In this document: positions 58,087 through 63,837 of the stretch, piece after piece | How positions within the stretch are numbered: position 1 is the first letter of the stretch | Layout of the letters: every line of letters starts with the position of its first letter | Assembly (NCBI GenBank): GCA_009760855.2 | Contig: WPIO01000378.1 | Location: 1-63,837, forward strand | Direction: 5' to 3' | DNA: 63,837 bases | Source of the DNA: Cristatella mucedo | Lineage: Eukaryota > Bryozoa > Phylactolaemata > Cristatellidae | Notes under the pieces: generated by a model | Seen by the model: only the letters and a program-made list of their open reading frames with translations | The model's database searches: none | Told to the model about the DNA's origin: nothing | Translations under genes and position numbers: made by a program

Positions 58087-58803
58087 AATAATAAGAATAA
58101 TAATAATAATAATAATTCACTTGATAAATCGCCCTCAGAGAATTTTATATCTCTCTAGGCGCTTTACATTTGCTGTAAAGTGAAATGCATTTGAATGGTA
58201 AGTAAAATTATGCTTGAAAAACAGACGAAATGAATAATATGGTTAGGGATGACATGCACGGGGTCAGCATGCAAATGTGGTTAGTGGCAGCATGCACAGT
58301 GTCAGCACGCATAAGCACATGAAGGACGAATCACAGAGACCCACTAAATGCTGTCCTAAATAGGTGTGTTTTTAGGTCCCTTTTAAATGTAGTCAGGTCA
58401 GGGGATGTTCTGACGCAGGTCGGGAGGGAGTTCCAGGCTTTGGGAGCTTATGAACTAAATGCACGTTCTCCAAAAGATTTAAGGTTTGTATGAGGTATTT
58501 CTAGACTGTTGGATTCCGAAAAACGGGTGGTACGATGCTTGGCCTGATGGGGTAGTATATCTGACAGATAGGCTGAAGCCATAGAATGAAGGGACCTAAA
58601 AGTGAGCGACGAAACCTTGAAGTCAATCCGTTGCTTGACAGGTAGCCAGAGCAGGTCGGCGAGAAGTGGAGTAATGAGGCGACTGCGAAGCTTACGACAG
58701 ATAAGTCTAGCTGCAGAGTTTTGCACCAGCTGCAATCGCCTGATCGCACAGGCTGGTGGGCTAGTAAGCAGTGAGTTGCAGAAGTCGAGACGAGATGTCA
58801 CGA
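58087..58803 (-). mobile_element. Young LINE-A 3' end nested in old LINE-A
   Basis: An (AAT)n tail at about 58087-58118, the 3' UTR, then an RT C-terminal frame that is open and joined in frame to the host LINE-A at 58804, giving a 148-codon hybrid ORF (58448-58894). A few bases of the target are missing compared with 1015-1035. Confidence 0.7.
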
Positions 58804-58880
58804 ATTTCAGGACGAGATCACTGCTGCCCTGCTTGAATGTAGACATTGACGTGCTGCACTTTTTGGGAGCTGCTGGATTC

Positions 58881-60054
58881 CTGATAGGATGCATTATTAT
58901 TTTTTATTATCTAATAATTATCTTGAATTGTCACCAGCCTCTGATATCAGGTGACGACAGTAGAGTATGAGGTGGTCACAACAACAAGGTGGCCATGAAT
59001 AGCTGAAAAGTGGTAAACATTTTGTGCATAGCTTGGTATAAACCTTATAGCAAAAGTTATATTTAAACGTCAGCAAATCGATCAAACTTTTAATTTAGTA
59101 TACTGCTTGAATTGTCCTGATGCATCATGATTATGATTTAATTTTATGATGCAGTTATCTTGATAACGTCTAGTGCTTGTGTGCCAATGTTTATACGTTT
59201 ACCTAAAAAGTATTTTAAGCAACATATGTTGCATCTGTATTCAGAATTATATAGCTTAACTATATAAAAATTAGTGAGAGCTGCCTGGCTTCAGGCATGT
59301 GTTAACAGACTGCTTTTAAAATAATTTGGACAGTACAGAATCAACGTTTAGTACTTGAGCAGGAAGAAAACGTGAGTATCAAAATCAAATGACGAAGACC
59401 ATTTTCAGTTTCTGAACTAGTTTATTTAAGCTCTATCATAGTAATGGAGGTCAGCACGGCTGGCTCCCTTAGCTTCATCAAGACTCCTGCACGTTTGGAA
59501 AAAGAAAGTAACACATAAGACAATAAAAGTACAATAAATTACGATACAAAAATTGATATATTGACTTTGATACATACGAAATGCATTGTAGTGAAAAGTA
59601 TGCATTGATTTGGAAAAATGTACCGATAAATTAATAGTATCAAAAGCAGCATGCACAAACTAACGTGGATGGAAATGAGTTAGTAGGATTCATCATTGAA
59701 ATACCGGCTGAAACAGGCATTATATTTCTTGTTATTGCTCTGAAAAAATCGTACAAGATTATTTTTGATTGCTGATAGACTAGCTGAATTGTCATCTGCC
59801 AATCTTGATTAAAATTAAATCTCTTTATTGTATAGTCTTGGCTACCTCAGGCTTAATTTTGTATTGTACATGCTTTCCCAAAAATCAATATCCTAATCGA
59901 TATCTGTCACTATGGAATTATTGTATGGGTTTTCTGTGACTTGATTTTCAAAGGTGATAGAAAGTGTAGTTTTCTGCACCAAACTCTCAGTTTACAAATT
60001 TAGCAATTCGTCTCCCAATATATCTACTGTATGTAATCCCTCTGTTATTTTTAG
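58881..60054. other. Intron-like sequence before E1, unit 4
   Basis: Collinear with 1119-2279. No gene recognised. Confidence 0.5.
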
Positions 60055-60138
60055 TAGCAAGATGTCCACCTGTTTGTTTCATCCTCTGCCCTTTCGGTAA
60101 TGTCCTGGACAGCAATGGATGCCCTACATGCGAATGCA
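60055..60138 (+). CDS. Antistasin domain exon E1, unit 4 (intact, P1 Phe)
   Basis: An 84-base symmetrical phase-1 exon, acceptor TATTTTTAG ending at 60054 (TAGTAG offers a second AG three bases on, same phase), donor GTAAGTATAG at 60139. It keeps all six cysteines: C-P-P-V-C-F-I-L-C-P-F-G, then D-S-N-G-C-P-T-C-E-C. The first spacing is C-x3-C, where E2 has C-x4-C. The residue after the second cysteine, the P1 position in leech antistasin, is Phe, so chymotrypsin-like targets are plausible (inference). It should follow the signal-peptide exon directly in a spliced message. Confidence 0.75.
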
Positions 60139-61264
60139 GTAAGTATAGGCTTTCGAAAATCTAGAAATGTATTAGAATGATCCTAATTTCAGCTTTCTAA
60201 CTATTATGTATGACTACTTTTCTTAACCATTTTATTTTCCATTCAGAAGTCAGCACACCGAACGTAATTGTTCGCCGTATAAGGTTGGAATGATATTTGA
60301 AAAGTCTTAGCTAGTAGCACTTACATAATAACAATTCAGTGAGAGGGGTTTTCCTGGCTCGCGAATAAAGGTGTAAAAAGGTGGCACTACCTAAATTCTT
60401 AGCCCTCGTAATAGTCTTAAATAGAGATTGGCTTATGTGTAAAATTCTTAAGCTAGGGAACGAGCAGATGTAGAAGTGAAAATACCACCATTTTCAAACG
60501 TATAGCCGCCTAATAACCAACAGGATATTAAAGGGACTAATTCCATTAATTGTATTTCAATTAATAACGACATAATTCTTGCTATTGTGAAGCTTAAGTA
60601 ATAAACCAGTTCTGTATCTAATCTATGACTACCGATCACGCATGACCAATACAGTTTCTTCGAACGATGCTGTCATCGAAAAAGGTAATATAAAAAGGTG
60701 CTCAACTAATGTATAAAGTCTCCACATGGAGCACAGCCTACAGAAATCTCAGCAGGGCCGCACTAAGATTAAAAAATAGAATATGAGTAAACAAACTAAA
60801 ATTTAAAAGTTGCTTTGTTTCTCAGGATTGAATGGAGAAACTAGAAACGCTTGCAAAATAGGGTTGGTTTTACTAGTGCAATCATTCGTACTATTACGAG
60901 GAAATATTTTCATGAGCAATGGCAGAACACAAATTTAAGTTTCTCATAAATTGATGCGTTTGCTTGAAATTGTGATATATGCTATTACTGTGCTATAGAT
61001 AATGACATGATAAATTAGTATATTTGATGTGTTTTGGAATCAGATAATGCTCAGTGATTCTTAAACCAAAAGGTTTTTTAAGAAAGCAAATACTTTCTAA
61101 ACAACTGGTTTTAAACCTGCATACAAATAAAACTTTATTTACAAAAAAAATTGCAGCAGCTTACAAAATTAATGGTCAGCTAGAACTAATCAGGGTATTA
61201 CTACTAAAAAAACAACTTTATCGATTGTGTTCTATGGCTACTGAATATTCCTTGACCTTTATTT
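60139..61264. other. Intron-like sequence, unit 4
   Basis: Collinear with 2364-3489. No gene recognised. Confidence 0.5.
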
Positions 61265-61366
61265 GTTACAAAACCTCTCACCTGTTTGCTTGATTTTTAT
61301 TTTTTCAAGCTTTGTTTTTTCACGGGTTCTAGGAAGATGAGAATGAATGCGAAATGCTTACATGCA
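61265..61366 (+). pseudogene. Relic antistasin exon, unit 4
   Basis: Reads G-F-stop-E-D-E-N-E-C-E-M-L-T-C before the donor GTAAGT at 61367. The TAG and the Leu for the fifth cysteine match the unit 1 copy, so the exon died before the units separated. Confidence 0.35.
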
Positions 61367-61649
61367 GTAAGTTGTCGGCCACTTTTTAATTTAATTTCAC
61401 TGCTAGCAGCCAATTTTATCTACTGCGGCAGTGCAAGGATGACCAAAGATGTTGACAAAACTGTACCTATTAATCGCAGCACTTGCCGGGTACTCCGGAT
61501 TCACCCTTTGTGTGCTTATACGTGCTGACACTGTGCACACGAACATGAGCCATGCTTATGGTTTGCCACTGTGCCTTTTCCCTCGAACCATATTATGATT
61601 GTTAACACTGCATTTTCTTACTAACCACTTTATCATGCTGCCATTACAG

Positions 61650-61705
61650 CATAGACAAGTTGTCCCGAAAAGATAAAGTTACTCTTGGATGCAATTCAAG
61701 TTTAT
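61650..61705 (+). other. Unit 4 copy of the acceptor-flanked block
   Basis: Acceptor CCATTACAG ends at 61649. The phase-1 frame is closed early by TAG and shifted by a one-base deletion relative to 21077. Counterpart of 3870-3925. Confidence 0.2.
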
Positions 61706-62168
61706 TATTATTATTATAAAATGATGTTTCTGATTCTGAATCAATAATATTAACGTCTGGACCTAAACAACGTCGAGTTTGACTGGTACTGCCCATTTTG
61801 TAATTTTGTTACCTCGGCCTTAAAGAAATCTGGTCTCTTTACAAGTTCATCCGATCATACGTGTCTTATATGGATGGTATTTTACCGAACAAAATCAATC
61901 ACCATTGGCCCTGCGCTTTGCGAGCCCCCGGCCAAAAAAAGCAGCACAAGACATTCTTTCATAATAATTAGACAAAAAACGTTTGTTGATTCATTGTATA
62001 TGCATACCATTAGACTTGTGGGAATATCCTACTATTGCCAGTCAAACTTAGTGAAGCTGCCAGCTTATATTGCCCAGTATGATTAAAGTAATGCAATACA
62101 ATTTGGTATTCATAATAGAGATAATTTTTATCACCTTGTTCTTGCTTTAATTTATGCGGCAAACGATG

Positions 62169-62293
62169 TAATGTAATATATCTCCGTCAGTAACTCTACA
62201 AAGTTAAAAACACCATGTGGGTGTTACGCAAGAGAGTTTTGTATAGCCCGCTCACAGCTTTAGCTGCTTTTGGTACGCATTTGGTAGCCAACA
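62169..62293 (-). mobile_element. LINE-B 3' tip, recent insertion with target-site duplication
   Basis: 125 bases of LINE-B 3' UTR with its tail at the left (TAATGTAATATA). GATG flanks it on both sides (62165-62168 and 62294-62297). The uninterrupted site is at 4381-4391 in unit 1 and near 37180 in unit 3, so the insertion is specific to unit 4. Confidence 0.8.
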
Positions 62294-62699
62294 GATGATA
62301 ACGATTTAAACCAAAATAAATGTATTCCCCTTTGAAATCATCATATTCTGATATTCAGCTACATTTTAAATATAATTCCCGTTCAATGGTAAATGAATAT
62401 TCGCATGTACTTTAATAAATAAGAGCACACATATGGGTAATGTTATATCAATATAACTTGTAAGAATTTAATTTTCATAATGCCCCTGGGCACTAACTTG
62501 TTGGCCTGTCAGTGAAAGCGTACAAGAAACTTTTAGGAGTAAATCAGAACGACCTTCTCTTTTACGTGAAATTTCTTTCGACTAAAATGTATCACTCCAT
62601 TGACGTTAGTTGTCGGTAGCAAGAGACTAATCAGAAACATAGCTTTGACATATGTAGGCATCTCAAAACTAACGCCTGTCTAACTGCTTTTTGTTGAAG

Positions 62700-62792
62700 A
62701 ACCCTCACAGGAATGTGAGCCTGTACTGTGCAAGTTGTATTGTAAAAACGGATTCAAGAAAGACCAAAACGGCTGTGAATTTTGTTCCTGCA
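62700..62792 (+). CDS. Antistasin domain exon E2, unit 4 (intact, P1 Lys)
   Basis: A 93-base phase-1/phase-1 exon, acceptor TTGAAG ending at 62699, donor GTAAGTAG at 62793. Six cysteines are in the family spacing: C-E-P-V-L-C-K-L-Y-C, then G-F-K-K-D-Q-N-G-C-E-F-C-S-C. P1 is predicted as Lys with Leu at P1', suited to trypsin-like proteases. With E1 at 60055 it gives the inhibitor at least two domains of different predicted specificity. The donor shows that the gene continues beyond the exon, and its end is outside the window. Confidence 0.8.
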
Positions 62793-63837
62793 GTAAGTAG
62801 ACAGGCGACTCACAAGTTACAATCGCTTGCCAAGCTGTCAAAAAATGATCCTAATGTACAAATGCACACTGGAGCAGCCAATCCTTAACAAATAGTATGC
62901 TGCTTTTACTCCTGCGCCTGTTTTGCTGAAATTAAAAGGTCATAAATATTGAGCGATCCCGATGCGGTCCGATTGTTTACATGATTTTCTTTGCAACTTG
63001 CAGACTAGCTAATCAAACTAAGCTCAAAAGAGGCTAGCTCTTTAAGAAGCCTGATTTCATTAGCAGCAGAAGAGACATAAGACAGTGATGCAACGTGATT
63101 AAGATAATACAAAAATTTCTATCGTATAATGAAAACAAAACCTACATTCCAATCTGTGTCATACAACCTAATAATCAATCATACTTTTCTAGACTCATTA
63201 AATTAGTAAAATGGATGAACATCCACATTCTAGTAAGATAACAAAAAAATAAAATTTCAGTAAGCTCATTTAATAAAAGTTCACATTCTATTTTCAAGAG
63301 TAACATGATAATATTGGGCTGATGTTTAATTTACGTCAGAGTGACGTTGTGTAAGTCTGTCATGAGTTCTAGGCTTTTAGGAAAAGTTGTTTGTATGCTT
63401 TTCGTCAAAAATCCTGCAGCTTTATTTTCATCAATTGTGCTCATGTATAATATTACTTATGGAATCAAAATCATTTGGAAACTCCATAGTGACATGCGAG
63501 CAATTGTGAATTCATTTTTACAAATTTGGCCTGGATCATTGATGTAACTGCTTCAGAGATCGACAAGTTATTCATTTCTATATATTTTTCTTGTATTTTG
63601 ATTTTAGGTTGCAGTAATTTGCAAAATAGTTTTGTATGTACTAAACAATCCTAAACTCCAATCAAATTCTTCTGTTGTTCGTCTTATGATAAGAATCATA
63701 AGCTAAAGATTGATTATTGGAATAATTGTACCTGTATTTTGGTTACATTTACTCTATACGTAAGGCAAAATAATGTATCTCTGTCCTGTTCCCCAAAAAG
63801 CCTCAACTGTTAAATGCATGATAGGTAGGAGAGTTTT
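62793..63837. other. Intron-like sequence to the window end
   Basis: Collinear with 4868-5930. It reaches the start of the old LINE-B remnant at the window edge. No gene recognised. Confidence 0.5.

Larger units (their letters stand above)
56620..58880 (-). mobile_element. Old LINE-A with two nested insertions
   Basis: 56620-57694 and 57966-58086 and 58804-58880 are pieces of one diverged LINE-A (3' tail at 56620). It is split first by a LINE-B 3' end (57695-57965) and then by a young LINE-A 3' end (58087-58803). It is the counterpart of 1-1118 and 20036-20945. Confidence 0.7.
57067..63837 (+). repeat. Tandem unit 4, truncated by window end
   Basis: 57070-58080 plus 58804-58880 match 1-1118, and 58905-63837 matches 1140-5930 almost without large gaps. 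It therefore repeats the order E1, relic exon, E2. In shared small indels (for example the extra stretch near 62535) it groups with unit 2 rather than with units 1 and 3. It carries the best-preserved E1 exon and an intact E2 exon. Confidence 0.7.

Noticed and set aside
1-63837. Prokaryotic operons, CRISPR arrays, prophage or replication origins
   Set aside because: There are no long cellular ORFs, no ribosome-binding-site spacing and no regular spacer arrays; introns and LINEs mark an animal genome.

Overview
The window looks like a piece of an invertebrate animal genome. It is about 38-40% GC by eye and has no long cellular ORFs. Short exons are bounded by consensus splice sites, and non-LTR retrotransposons (LINEs), tRNA-derived SINE-like repeats and microsatellites fill most of the space. 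Nothing looks prokaryotic. Antistasin domains occur in leeches and other annelids, cnidarians, molluscs and other invertebrates, so I do not name a species.

The window is a tandem array of four related blocks in the same orientation. Unit 1 is about 1-20460, unit 2 about 20461-35405, unit 3 about 35406-57066 and unit 4 about 57067-63837 (cut by the window end). Each unit carries small plus-strand exons for antistasin-type cysteine-rich protease-inhibitor domains, all phase 1 at both ends. Exon type E1 is at 2280-2363 (two cysteines lost) and 60055-60138 (intact). Exon type E2 is at 4775-4867, 21503-21595 and 62700-62792 (intact) and 37569-37661 (dead). A probable signal-peptide exon at 54166-54244 also ends in phase 1 and lies upstream of the unit 4 exons. 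A secreted two-domain (or longer) inhibitor can therefore be modelled as 54166-54244, then 60055-60138, then 62700-62792, continuing past the window. The predicted P1 residue, which sets protease specificity, differs among copies (Phe, Met, Lys, Lys).

Other gene-like material: relics of an Ig-like domain exon at 9954-10116 and 43366-43530; a cysteine-rich ORF at 33055-33381 resembling a GDNF-receptor/GAS1 domain, found only in unit 2; and unassigned ORFs at 32727-33032 and 53840-54043.

Mobile DNA: LINE-A (CR1/L2-like, (AAT)n tail) has one long RT-coding copy at 40394-42505 and many 5'-truncated copies. LINE-B (a second CR1/L2-like family with a shared 3' UTR and ATTACATT-type tail) is scattered on both strands. 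A composite in which LINE-B interrupts LINE-A recurs in three places. A longer repeat with a tRNA-like head ('X') occurs at 18985-19980 and 55567-56565, and is split by LINE-A at 40145-42735.

The sequence suggests repeated duplication of a secreted-inhibitor locus, with exon birth and decay, and LINEs and microsatellites at several junctions. Exon models come from reading frame, splice consensus and comparison between copies within the window; no transcript or database evidence was available.
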